DNA from: Aurelia coerulea | Lineage: Eukaryota; Cnidaria; Scyphozoa; Semaeostomeae; Ulmaridae | NCBI GenBank assembly: GCA_039566865.1 | Contig: CM076954.1 | Location: 8,192,001 to 8,256,000, forward strand | Direction: 5' to 3' | Length of the DNA: 64,000 nucleotides | Shown: positions 1-11,591 of the stretch, piece by piece | How positions within the stretch are numbered: position 1 is the first letter of the stretch | Layout of the letters: each line of letters starts with the position of its first letter | Notes under the pieces: model-generated | The model's input: only the letters and a program-made list of their open reading frames with translations | Databases searched by the model: none | What the model was told of the DNA's origin: nothing | Made by a program: the position numbers and the translations under genes

Positions 1-320
1 ATGAGTGTCCTATTTCCCGTTTTTCTGGAAAGATCAAAGCGTTATGAGATGCGGTTTTCACGTTGAATTATGCCCAATAGTGTGTAGATGAGAGTTATAT
101 GAGTAGAACTTCAATATTGAAATTGTTTCTTAAAATATTGGACATTGACAGATCGGACAGAGTTTTGCTTTAGCAATATAATCGGAGAATGAGTGTCCTA
201 TTTCCCGTTTTTCTGGAAAGACCAAAGTGTTCTGAAATGCGGTTTTCACGTTAAAATATGCCTAATACAGTGTAGATGAGAGTTATATGAATGGAAACTT
301 CGATAATGCAATTGTGGTTT
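1..320. repeat. 188-bp tandem duplication, two copies
   Basis: The sequence starting ATGAGTGTCCTATTTCCCG at base 1 recurs at base 189 and stays alignable for about 130 bases, with scattered substitutions. The period is 188. The first copy touches the window edge, so the array may continue upstream. No coding potential was recognised. Confidence 0.85.
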
Positions 321-1200
321 GATTATTCCAAATTGAAGCTACAAAATTTTGAATATTAGTCTGGGATGCGAATATTAGTCTGCAATATGGATCTGCGTCT
401 GGACGAATATTCGTCTAACTCTTATTCGGTATCAAATTGTCATTGGCGAAGTAGAGGCAGAAAGTGGAAGCAGAAGAAGTGGGGCCGCAACACACAGACA
501 CAAAATTTTGCAAAATGCCAATTTTTAGAAAGAAAATGGGCAAAGGAGAAAAAGAGATGTTCCACAGGAAGTTCATGATTGTAAGTATTGTTCATGATTG
601 ATTGATTATAACATCTTGTCTTAGGCAAGCTGCTGAAAAGAATTAGAGGGGTGTCGCCCTGATTGGGGGTATTTCATATTTGGCCAAATATTCCTGCTGA
701 GCGAAAGAATTTTCAGAAAGGAACTTAACATGAATACCTTCCTAAACTCTTCCCCGTTTGTTGATATAAAATATATTTTTCATTGGCGATATCGTCTTTT
801 GGAGCGAGCTGCTCCAAGCACACTGCGGTCCAGAGGGCCTAATTTTCCGACGTCATCCTGATTGAGGGTATCCAAGCTTTCACTTCGTTTCATGTAAATC
901 TAAGACAATTTGATGCGAAAATCATCAGCATATCAACGATTAAAGAGTTTTGGTTGCTGTTAAATGTTTTCTGATTGTGTTTGTTGTGTTTTGTTACTGT
1001 AACCACCATTGATCTTTGTTAGCTGACATCAATTGGGCTATTCCATTTAAAATCCATACAGGTATATGGAAAGCACTTTTTACCGACCTTTTGTACCCCA
1101 GAAATCCAGGGGGATCAGAGAAATTTTAGCCCTGAAAAATGAGGTGTTTGCTATGAGGATCCTGGAATCCAGGGTATGTTTACTGGAGTCCCTGGATTCC
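321..1200. other. Stretch without recognised gene
   Basis: Only short open frames occur here (up to about 70 codons) and none resembles a known family. I see no clear repeat structure. Confidence 0.5.
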
Positions 1201-1204
1201 AGGG

Positions 1205-1785
1205 GGCTCTTCACAATGACCGGAGCACAGTGGGGGGATGCCATGATGTGTGTAGGCATCTTGGAGTACAGTGGGGGGTGTTCAGTACAGTGGGGAGGAT
1301 TCCAGAGTGCAGTGGGGAAATTCAGTACAGTGGGGGATATTCAGTACAGTGGGGAGGCATCTGGATTTCCATGGAGGGATACCATGATGGGTGTGGGGAG
1401 GCATTATCAGTACAGTGGGGGATATGCAGTACAGTGGGGATGCATCCGGATGACAGTGGAGGGATACCATGATGTCTGTGGGAGGCATAATCAGTACAGT
1501 GGGGGATATTCAGTACAGTGGGGAGACATCCGGAGTGCAGTGGGGGGATACCACGATGTGTGGGGAGGCATCTTGGAGTACAGTGGGGGGAGGGGGTGTT
1601 CAGTACAGTGGGGAAGCATCCAGAGTGCAATGGGGGATATTCAGTACAGTGGGGAGGCATCCGCATTTCAGTGGAGGGATACCATGATGCATGTGGGGAG
1701 GCATGATCAGTACAATGGGGGATATTCAGTACATTCGGGAGGCATCTTTGAGTACAGTGGGGGGTGTTCAGTACATTGGGGGTAA
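1205..1785. repeat. CAGTACAGTGGGG minisatellite
   Basis: The core CAGTACAGTGGGG recurs more than a dozen times, alternating with spacers such as GATATT, AGGCATCCGG and GAGGGATACCATGATG. Larger composite units of roughly 150-190 bases are visible. Because the unit lacks frequent stops, frames stay open on both strands (239 codons plus at 1066-1785, 162 codons minus at 1322-1810). The peptides are low-complexity by-products of the repeat, so no gene is called. Confidence 0.85.
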
Positions 1786-1789
1786 ACAC

Positions 1790-2685
1790 TTTATAATCAA
1801 TACTAATCAATTGTTGAAATCATCTTTCCACGGTTGGTTTTGTTATGTGTCGCGCGTTTGAGGAGCCAGAGCAGCACAGGGAATTTCTCACCATGGACAA
1901 GTCCCGGACAAGTCAGTGCGTGGCCTCATCTTTTCTTTCTATTAGAAAGATACCCTGCTCTTGCAAACATTTCAAGTAACCGTGTAACTATGATTCATAT
2001 GAGCTAGAAATCTTTAAGAGCTCAATCTGTCAAGTGTCGCCGAAGTTCCTTTGATAAAGGTATCAAAAGCCGTCGTAGAAATCTGGACATTGCATGTGAC
2101 CAAAAATGTGTAATACACGTATTTTTTTATAAGAAACTAAGAATTTGGGCCAGTACTGAAAGTTTCTTAAAATTATCAGAATTTGAGTACTCAGAGTTTC
2201 TTACGAGTTTCTTAGAGATTCCATAGCAATCTTCATGTTCACTACCTTTGCCCTCGTGAAAATTTCAAAACAAGATTTTTTCAAGCCTATCCAATGTTAA
2301 GACATTGCTCAAGTACGTTACGAGTAATGTGTTACAGGAAACAAGTGAAAACAAATTAGAAATATGTCAAGGATTTCCTTTATCAAAATAGATAGTTTCT
2401 TAAGTTATATTTTCTCGGTAGGTACTGGAGTTTCTTAATTTTTTGGTGATCTGAGAGTTGAATTTCTTATGGGCAGTTTCTTATGAAAAAATATGTGTAT
2501 ACAAAGAGCGCTTTGTTGCTCTGCTTGGGGGTTTGTCATGAGTTTGTCATGAATAAAACCATAAAACACGCCTATGACAATCCCTTGTTTGCAAAGCGGT
2601 TGGGATGATAGTTTTTGATGAGGAAATAGAATCAGCATAGGTTACTTTGCTCCTTTGTGTGAGATATTTTGAAAATAACAAAGGT
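1790..2685. other. Stretch without recognised gene
   Basis: The region is A+T rich. The word AGTTTCTTA and close variants recur between about 2150 and 2490 in degenerate form. I see no supported gene or bounded element. Confidence 0.4.
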
Positions 2686-2689
2686 TTCT

Positions 2690-3020
2690 GGCATTCTTCA
2701 ACTTGTTGTCTGAGAACCCCAAATGACATGCAGTACTGTAAGGGAAGTAGATTTCAAAACTTTACTCGTTGAGCATTTGAGTAATTTTTATCCATTGGCT
2801 GTGCAGCTATTTTGACAACTGATGGGTATCTACCGTGAATACGTTTAGATAACCCTCTCCCAGTCATATCATCTCGAAACCTAGTTTCCCTTCTTGGGAC
2901 AGCAGCATACAGCCAAAGGAAAAAGGATACAAATTACTGAAATGCGCAAGGGGCAAAGTTTTGAAATCCACTTCACTTATTGCCCTTCATTTTGGGTTCT
3001 CAGACAACAAGTTTAAGAAT
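2690..3020. repeat. Inverted repeat, about 73-base arms
   Basis: The sequence at 2690-2763 (containing CTTGTTGTCTGAGAACCC) returns as its reverse complement at about 2948-3020, with a spacer near 185 bases. The arms match well but imperfectly. This could be a small foldback element or an inverted duplication. No target duplication was identified. Confidence 0.65.
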
Positions 3021-3029
3021 ACCTCTTCG

Positions 3030-3140
3030 AAGCCCCGTCCTTAAGCCATCCAGCTAACTCGCCTACCCTCTCCTGAAATTGGCGATCTTCCGAGCATATC
3101 CTACGAAACCTAAGAGCCTGACCATAGGGGATCGCCTTCT
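3030..3140 (-). pseudogene. Penelope-like reverse transcriptase fragment
   Basis: Minus-strand translation gives PYGQALRFRRICSED followed by RQFQERVGELAGWLK. This matches the C-terminal reverse transcriptase region of the larger Penelope-like copy near 48.6-48.7 kb in this window, almost residue for residue. Upstream and downstream residues do not match that copy, so only about 35 codons of the element survive here. It is non-functional. Confidence 0.75.
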
Positions 3141-3149
3141 TCGAGTGCC

Positions 3150-3517
3150 AGGGGGTGCCAATCCGCTCATGGATCTTTCTATTGCTTGTTTTGTTATTAC
3201 ACACGTTCTTTCAGCTCCCGCGAGACAGACACCGCCGGCGACTTTAGCGGCTCTCAACTCTGCGCTTTCTTTGGTCTTCCTGTTGCCGCCTTTGGCTACA
3301 CCCCTATTTTACACCTTTTGCGACTTATTGTATTAAGCAGGATCCCGCTTAGGCTATTGTTTTGTGTATTGTTTTTGAATTTCGAGATCGATATGTATGC
3401 TCCTTCTGATTTTGAAAAGTCATTACTGATGAAGGCTTACGCCAAAACGTTTAACGAATGTGTTTTTTTTGAGTTTATATATATATTTTATTACACATTG
3501 ACAAGGAGCTTATGAGT
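3150..3517. other. Stretch without recognised gene
   Basis: Overlapping open frames at 3079-3336 and 3186-3515 on the plus strand are not recognisable and partly run through the Penelope fragment in antisense. I see no supported feature. Confidence 0.4.
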
Positions 3518-3578
3518 ATATATACATACATACATTATAAGGACATACATACATACATACATACATACAGACATACAT
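3518..3578. repeat. (TACA)n microsatellite
   Basis: CATA/TACA tetranucleotides repeat with a few interruptions across about 60 bases. Confidence 0.9.
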
Positions 3579-3657
3579 GATTTATTTGATTACGCAAGTC
3601 ATCTAATTTAGGTCACACTAAGTGCAGATGTGGACCTGCGGCGTAATTTATATAAGT

Positions 3658-3721
3658 TAAACCCACCTGAACCCATCTAAATCTGGCTGAACCCATCTGA
3701 ACCCAGCTGAACCCATCTGAC
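3658..3721. repeat. Short CTGAACCCAtC tandem repeat
   Basis: Units of about 11 bases based on CTGAACCCATCTGAACCCA repeat five to six times with minor variation. Confidence 0.8.
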
Positions 3722-3815
3722 GCGATATAAATTCTCAAGAGGTCCCCTGCCAGGTGTGATGGTTCCGTTTGGAAATATCAAGACCAATGTAAAAAGAAGC
3801 GGGTGATATGCAGTT

Positions 3816-5506
3816 AAGATGAGGCTCAAATCCTTACTGGTTGTCAGAGCATGCGGAAATCATCCAATTTCATGCTTGTCAGCCAATGGGATCACCGCTT
3901 TCTAGCCCCTGGAGACAAAATCGGTAGTTTGAGGTAAATTTTCTAGTACCCTCACTAAAACTGAAATGGATGCTAGAATACTTCAGTTATTCGCAATTTT
4001 TTTTGATAAATCAGTTGTGGGGATGTCCGTCCAGAGTTCTTTACATGTTTAGGCACATAGCTTGTTTGGGGCCGGAGCTGCGTTCATTTTCCGGTCGAAG
4101 AATATTGACCTTCGTTGAAATATCTATAGAAATCGCTACAAATGAGATATACAGATAAGAATTTCAGCAACTATGCATACTGACCTCAGCAATAACCCAA
4201 ACTCCTTTACTGCTATCATATCTCAAAATTGCAGGCAATTTCTAATGATTTCTGGTAGAGATATCATTTGGGCCTAAGCTTGTCCTCGCTTAAAACTCAT
4301 TCCATTGCACTTAAAAAGTAATGGTAAAATTCTAGAGCTGAATAATGCACTTACCCATGACTCAGGCACCAGTTTGACTTCGTTTGCCTTTTTTACATTA
4401 GCAAATTTTTATAAGAAACGACCAGTTGTGGGTGAACTGCAAAAACTTTCCTCAGTCCATATTTTTCTCTACACAGATTCTCCGCTTCAAACAACAAACA
4501 GTGAACTTTGACATTGTATCATAAAAGTCTTGCATCACAGAACATTCCTTTTGAACGATTCCATGCGCTTTAGCGAGGCACTCGTGAATTGTATTCACGC
4601 ATTTGTTCTTTTCGTTCTTATTTCAATCAATACAAAACATAAAAAGAACAAAACATTGTTTTGGGTTCGCAAAAAAAGATACCCGTTTTTGCACTTTTGT
4701 TTGTTTGCATTGACTGATTGAACCAAATGCGTGAAAACAATTCACGAGTGCCTCGCTAAGGCGCATGGAATCGTTCTATAGGAATGTTTTGTGATGCAAG
4801 ACTTTTATGATACAAAGTTCACTGTTTGTTTTTTGAAGCGGATAGACTGTGCAGATAAAAATATGGACCGAGGAAAGTTTTTGCAGTTCACCCACAACTG
4901 GTCGTTTCTTATAAAAATTTGCTAATGTAAAAAAGGCAAACGAAGTCAAACTGGTGCCTGAGTCATGGGTAAGTGCATTATTCAGCTCTAGAATTTTACC
5001 ATTACTTTTTAAGTGCAATGGAATGAGTTTTAAGCGAGGACAAGCTTAGGCCCAAATGATATCTCTACCAGAAATCATTAGAAATTGCCTGCAATTTTGA
5101 GATATGATAGCAGTAAAGGAGTTTGGGTTATTGCTGAGGTCAGTATGCATAATTGCTGAAATTCTTATCTGTATATCTCATTTGTAGCGATTTCTATAGA
5201 TATTTCAACGAAGGTCAATATTCTTCGACCGGAAAATGAACGCAGCTCCGGCCCCAAACAAGCTATGTGCCTAAACATGTAAACAACTCTGGACGGACAT
5301 CCCCACAACTGATTTATCAAAAAAATTGCGAATAACTGAAGTATTCTAGCATCCATTTCAGTTTTAGTGAGGGTACTAGAAAATTTACCTCAAACTACCG
5401 ATTTTGTCTCCAGGGGCTAGAAAGCGGTGATCCCATTGGCTGACAAGCATGAAATTGGATGATTTCCGCATGCTCTGACAACCAGTAAGGATTTGAGCCT
5501 CATCTT
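3816..5506. mobile_element. Foldback element, Mutator-like type, 9-bp duplication
   Basis: Two inverted arms of about 780 bases (3816-4600 and about 4725-5506) enclose a short centre near 4660. The termini are AAGATGAGGCTCAAATCC and its complement. Identical 9-base copies of TATGCAGTT flank the element at 3807-3815 and 5507-5515, which proves insertion. Long inverted arms with 9-base duplications are typical of Mutator-like elements and foldback relatives. No transposase is present, so it would be non-autonomous. Paired short open frames (for example 4305-4511 and 4776-5018) are simply the same arm read twice. Confidence 0.85.
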
Positions 5507-5814
5507 TATGCAGTTAGCGCTTTACGCAACAATGCTCTACTTTATGGTCTTAAGGTAACTCTGCTTTCCGCTCTAGTGCACAGCGAGATGCCATTGTCCT
5601 CAAAAAACAGTTAATTTCTCCAATATTATTCTGCCTATCGAAAAGCGGTAAACAGGATGTTGTTCTGTATAATCTGGGCAATCGATGTGTAAATCGCAAT
5701 GTTTCCATCAACTCTGGCTTCGCAAGTCCTATTCAAATCTTTTTTTGCTAATTTCAGAAAAGTGGATTTACCTCCAAACTACTCGAAAAACTTTCGATTT
5801 TTTTTCGTTCCATC

Positions 5815-5970
5815 TTTTTTTATCATATTATTATTTAAAGTTGATATGTACATAGTTATTAAAAACTTATTTAAATCAACTAGTTACAATATAACAAAAC
5901 TATTTACAAATTAAACATTTACATCTTTTGCCATCCCATTCTTTGATCCCCCTTTTAAAACTTCTCAATT
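5815..5970 (-). mobile_element. Insertion resembling a LINE 3' end
   Basis: These roughly 150 bases interrupt the left arm of the outer foldback and are missing from the right arm, so they are a later insertion. The A+T-rich text with TATTTACAA/TTGTAAATA words resembles the 3' untranslated tails of the LINEs near 31 kb. The assignment is tentative. Confidence 0.4.
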
Positions 5971-6300
5971 CTTTAGCTAGGTAGTTGATCTACAACTTTT
6001 CCAAGTTTGATTGAAAAAGCTAGGCTAGATTTCCTGCAATCGAATTTTATATTTCTGTTTACTTTTCGACATCGAAGGGGAAAAGCGTTGGTCAACAGAT
6101 TAGCCCATGCAGAACGATTTGAACGGCCGTTTAATGTTTTTGCGAAAGATTTAGTTCTAGATCTAAGATCTATGCTCATTGTGAACTCTAAAAGAAATTG
6201 ATAATTTGTGAATGCTTACGAAAGTCTCGAAAGACACCCATAGCATGGTTTCGTGAAGTTGCTGGTAAAAGTCAGTAATTTTTAATCAATAGATGCAAAT

Positions 6301-9300
6301 AAGATAGGCACTAAATCCTTACTGGCTCACAAAATTGACACGTGACACGCCCTAAACCAATTAAATGGAACCGACATCCAACCGGGAAACTTGAAGTGTC
6401 AGAGTATAGGCCACTGTTTTGGATTTTAGGCCGCTTTTGGACGATTTTACCATCCTTCACCAAAATATAAATCGACAGAAGGAGCATGAAGATTTTCAAC
6501 AAATTTCTTCATAGACTTGTTCCCAATACTGAAACACACAGTTAATTATCGTCGCTACAAATCATTTCAAAATTTGGATAAAGGCCAAAGTTTTGAATTT
6601 TTCCTCACTGACCTCACTGTGGCTTGTTATAGTAAAGATCTCAATGGCTCAAACGTATGCACATGGAGAATAAATACTTTGCTTCGAAGGTCTTATTCTG
6701 TGTGTTTACGTATCTCCAAAACTCCCCAAAAGGTGACAAATTTAGAGCAGTAACCTGGATCTTTTTTCAGTTTCAAATTAACAAAAATACATCAAAGATT
6801 TAATGCTGAGGTGTAGGATGAACAGCAGGAAAAGTGAACTTTACGGCCCTAACGAAACACCACACCGTCGTTATGAATTAGAGACGAATTTAACAGATAC
6901 TTACTTTTCTAGCTCACAAGAAGAGAACCACAAACTGAAAATGTGAGCAGCACAGATGCTAAATGTACTTTAACTGGCTTTGATAGTAAAAGTCTACATT
7001 TTCTTCGTCAGTCTGCTGCCTGTTTTACCACCAGCAAATCGTTCACATTTTTCCTCTTGCAACTACATTGTCAACAAAAAGAGTGCACAAATTCAGTGAT
7101 TAGCTACATGTCAGCTATCGTCAAATAACTTGCAATTCCAATGAACTTTGAATCAATATCAAACATATGACTTTGCTACGTTCAAGAATTACGAGAACTG
7201 TAACATCCAACGTGGCCAGAACGAACGATTTCATGATGTCCCCTTCGATAACCAAGCCATTGCTCCCAATACTTTGTCTCATCGTTGCGAGATCGTAAGA
7301 ATAAGAATCGGCAATTACATTAGCCAAAACCTTGTATAGATTCATCAATCGTGTCCCTTGCTTTTGGTGCAAGCAATGGCTATCGTTTCGTCCTCAGTGT
7401 AGCAGGTACATGAAATAGATTTGAAATGCTGGATTCAATGTACGTAAGAATAAAATAACAAACGGAAGAAATGTACATCTCGTTCTAAATATGAAAATTA
7501 GATTGGCCACTTCAGCCAAATAACATTTGAAATACTATTTTTAAAGCTCCTTCATATCGATTTCACGTTTTGTGCGGATATCCATCGAATAATATCTATT
7601 TTTCGATTACTTGCATTCCCCTAGCATTTGAGGTAATCCATTAGAAACTCCCCCTCCATGGTCAAACAACACAGCAGTATCGAGCAAAGCTGGACATTGT
7701 ATGGCACTTTATAGACTCACAGAAGCATACATATATTTTCTGCAAGATCATAAAACTTTGATCCAATATTGAACGTTTCTTAAAAATTCTTATTATCTGA
7801 GTGCACACCGAGTGCAGAAAAGCTCCGTAGGAGTTTCTACAAGAGGCAACATTCCATTTCGATTTATCATTTCATTTTACAATGTTTATTCAGGTTAAAA
7901 TAGGTTTCATATATAAATATGTCTTTCAACCTGACCTGTTTAAACAAACAAAAACCTATGCACTAAAACTAAGAACGGAAGAAATTTACATGCCTAATTT
8001 ACAATATTATACAAATCTAGGACTCCATCGGCGGGATATCTCGAATTTTATGAAGTCATGCCATGCCAAGATCCTAGATTATGCAAATGATTTTTAGCAC
8101 AAGAAGCCCAAGTGAAAAATGAGAAAATTTACTCCAGTATTCTTAATTTAATCATTCGGGGCTATTTGCATGGCAAGACACTCGTTTCAAGGAGTGGCTC
8201 AAAGTTTTATCATCTTACAGAAAATATGTGTCTGCTTTCACGAGTTTACAGAGACGTAAGGACCAGGGGGCACTGGGAGGATGTGCCCCCCAAGATTTTT
8301 CAATAAACAAAGAAGTGCCCTTCTTATTTTCAGGACGTGCCCCTTTAGCTTAATTTAGAAAAATGGTCTTGAAGTGTCGTGCCCCTCCCCCAAGTTTGAG
8401 ATGCTTCCTACGTCCTTGTGAGTCTACAAAGTGCCATACAAATGTCCAGCTTTGCTCAGTGCTGCTGTGTTGTTCAAATCCCCTTCAAATGCAAACAGTC
8501 GAAAGTTAAATATTTTTCTATTGATATCCGCTCAAAACATGAAATTGATGGGAGCTTTAAGAATAGTATTCCAAATGTTATTTTTTGACGAAATGGCCAA
8601 TTTATTTTTTCATATTTAGAACAAGATGTACAATTCTTTCGTTTGTTATTTCATTCTTACGTACATTGAATCCAGCATTTAAAACCATACGAGGTTTTGG
8701 CTGATGTAATTGCCGATTCCCATCAGAGTTGAATAAAGAATTGGGAGCAATGGTTTGGTTATCGAAGAGGACATCACAAAATCGTTTGTTCTGGCCAAGT
8801 TGGATGTCACAGTTCTTGCCATTCTTGAGCGTGGCAAAATCATATGCTTGTTATTGATTTTGCAAAGTTCATTGGAATTGTATGTTCACATTTTCAGTTT
8901 GTGGTCCTCTTCTTGCGAGATAGAAAAGTAAGTAACTGTTAAATTCGTCTCTAATTTATAACGACACGGTGCGGTGTTTTTGTTAGGCCCGAAAAGTTCA
9001 TTTTTCCTGCTGTTCATCCTACCCCTTAGCATTAAATCTTTGATGTATTTTTGTTAATTTGAAACTGAAAAAAGATCCAGATACTGCTCTAAATTTGTCA
9101 CCTTTTGAGGAGTTTTGGAGATACGTAAACACACAGAATAAGACCTTCGAAGCAAAGTATTTCTTCTCTGTGTGCATACGTTTCAGCCATTACTGAGATC
9201 TTTACTATAGCAAGCCACAGTGAGGTCAGTGACGTCAAATTCAAAACTTTGGCATTTCTCCAAATTTTGAAATTGTTTGTAGCGACGATGATCAACTGTG

Positions 9301-9536
9301 TATTACAGTATTGGGAACAGGTTTGTGAAGAAATTTTTTGAAAATGTTCATGTTCCTTCTGTCGATTTATATTTTGGTGAAGGATGGTAAAATCGTCCAA
9401 AAGCGGCCTAAAATCCTAAAAAGTGGCCTAAGATCTGACATTTCAAATTTCCCGGTTGGCTGTCGGTTTAATTTGATTGGTTTAGGGCGTGTCACGTGCC
9501 AATTTTGTCAGCCAGTAAGGATTTAGTGCCTATCTT
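6301..9536. mobile_element. Foldback element (AAGATAGGCAC family)
   Basis: Termini are AAGATAGGCACTAAATCC and its complement, with arms of about 1.1 kb or more and a less symmetric centre. Flanks GATGCAAAT (6292-6300) and GATGCAAAC (9537-9545) match at 8 of 9 positions, consistent with a slightly decayed 9-base duplication. The terminal sequence resembles the 3816-5506 element, so they belong to one superfamily. Related copies lie at 49640-52366 and 52411-53165. The short frame at 7121-7372 (minus) is shared in diverged form with the copy at 49.6-52.4 kb, but its function is unknown. Confidence 0.85.
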
Positions 9537-10203
9537 GATGCAAACGATACTTTTACAAGCGCACTAAGGATGTCTTTTGAGACATGGGTATGGTATTCCC
9601 AACAGATGACGTTCATCTGTTTGCCAATGGAAAAATTTTGAAAGTTATTTCAAGCCTGAGATTTTGCAAGCGTGCTTCATGACATGGTAATCTGTTGACC
9701 AAGGTTTCTCTATTTCGCTGCCGAAAAGTAAACCGAAATATGAATTTCGATTGCAGGAAATCTAGCCTAGCTTTTTCAATCAAACTTGGCGAAGTTGTAG
9801 ATCAACAACCTAGCTAAAGATGGAATGAAAACAAATCGAAGATTTTTCGAGTAGTTTTGGAGATGAGCCATTTTTCTGAAATCAGCAACAAGATTTGAAC
9901 ATTGCGCTTTATACATCATTCGATTGCCCAGATTATACAGAGCAACATCCTTTTTACCGCTTTCGATAGGCCGAATAATATTGGAGAAATTAACTGTTTT
10001 CTGAGGAGATTGGTTTTGCGAAACGGCATCTCGCTGTGCACTAGAGCGGAAAGTAAAGTTACCTTAATGAAAACAGACAACCATTTTGATCTCATTGGCT
10101 CGGACGGTTTTTTTCTTTTTGGCATTTTCTGGCCGTTCTTACAACAATCACTATTGTCTCTCGGCCAGAATTTGTATTGTTCAAGGTTCAGTGTGGACTT
10201 GCT

Positions 10204-11310
10204 CCAAGTCTCGCTCTTGATCAATAAATACAGGAGGGGAAAGGAGGAAAGGGGGGAGGACACGGAGAAATGAAGAAAGAAGAAAGGGAAGAGAAAGGGG
10301 AACGAGAGCCAAAAACGAGGCTCTATTGTCTGATCTGCCCACCGGTCAAGATCTTGACCGGCGGCTTTCCTTTCATGTTAACGAGATGAGCCAATCAAAA
10401 TTGATTTTATCAATGCTCTGTTTCCATGGCTTCAAAACGCGGGGGTAGTATTCACCTCATAGAAATATGACTTCTGTTGACAGAATTTATTGCATTGACG
10501 ATAATCGAACAATAGGCTCACTGTATCTGGAATGTTGTTGACGATTTGGGTTTGAAGATAAATGTCTGCAAAGATCGAGGGTCTGCAAAGATCGACAGAA
10601 AATAATCAGTCGATACACCTTTACCTTCTACGTTTTTGAGAAAAATATCAATCATGGGTTCGAGTTTTCACCCGCTTTGCTTTACGATACTCCAAGAAAG
10701 GGAACGCGTGACAATATAAACGATAAACTGCAAGAAAGGACATGAATGTAGGCCTTTCCATGCATGGTCCTTCGTCTTGGCTGCAGTAAAACCTCTCAAA
10801 ATTGCTTTCATGGCTTTAACACTGTAAAACACACAAAATTAGCATCCTCCTTGTCCAGTTCTTTCGCAGAACACGCCCCCTCAGCCCCTTGTGAAATTGT
10901 GACTGTCTATGCAGGGATGGTATCACTGGAGCCAGTAAGAATATCAAGCCTTGTTGCTTTGTTGCGAAGTGTCTTTTCACTGAAATATTTTTGCTGGTGT
11001 GCTCGTGTCAAACCTGCCGGGATTTTCTTCATCCGCCATTACTGCGCCATTACAAACGTATGACCATTTCTATGCGTATGACCTACAGTTGTTTCGTTGT
11101 ATTTTCTATTGTTTTTGCCTCCGTTTCTCCGTACTGGTACCCCCGTCCAGATCTGTCAAACGCGGATAATATGGCCTCGTTTTCGGAACGCGTTGTACAC
11201 AAGTCTCGCTCTCCTTCCCTTTCTTTCCTTCTTCCTTTCTTTCTTTCCCCCTCTTTCCTCCTTTCCCCTGCCGTATTTATTGACCAAGAGCGAGACTTGG
11301 AGCAAGTCCA
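10204..11310. mobile_element. Foldback element with perfect 9-bp duplication
   Basis: Terminal sequence TGGACTTGCTCCAAGTCTCG returns inverted at the right end. Exact 9-base flanks GGTTCAGTG sit at 10195-10203 and 11311-11319. Arms of about 110-130 bases include a purine-rich tract on the left and its pyrimidine-rich partner (11200-11275) on the right. A perfect 20-base palindrome, CCGGTCAAGATCTTGACCGG, lies at 10342-10361. No transposase is encoded. It is probably a non-autonomous Mutator-like element unrelated in sequence to the neighbouring foldbacks. Confidence 0.8.
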
Positions 11311-11319
11311 GGTTCAGTG

Positions 11320-11591
11320 CCTCATCGATTTGTGTGTGGCCATCATGACTCCGCCAATCCTTTTTATGGAGGTAGGTAACATTTAGAAAAAAATCACGTG
11401 TTTGTTTTGTCTTCTTCGCTTATTCGCCGTTGATTGGTCCGTGAAAATGAGGCTTTGGAGGTTTCGACCATGGGCCACGAGCATGCGGCTCCGGACGACA
11501 TCTGATTCCTATGCTCTCGTAAGGTAATGGAGTAACGTCTAAATATGGAAAGGCTTAAAAGACTTTAAACGTTCACGAGAGCACAGGTAGT
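11320..11591. other. Stretch without recognised gene
   Basis: Nothing supported was found between the foldback and the hAT element. Confidence 0.4.

Larger units (their letters stand above)
5549..10075. mobile_element. Older outer foldback, split by a younger one
   Basis: Sequence from about 5549 to 6300 reappears inverted at about 9537-10075; for example TAAGGTAACT near 5549 matches the complement near 10065. The two arms lie outside the younger foldback at 6301-9536, which inserted between or within them. The left arm carries an extra 150 bases (about 5815-5970). Outer termini look like AAGGTAACT but no target duplication could be fixed, so the limits are approximate. Confidence 0.6.

Noticed and set aside
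1066..1810. Open frames of 239 and 162 codons across the minisatellite
   Set aside because: Peptides are periodic by-products of the tandem repeat and occur on both strands.
9902..10273. Overlapping plus (123 codons) and minus (115 codons) frames
   Set aside because: They lie in a foldback arm and run into the next foldback; no family resemblance on either strand.
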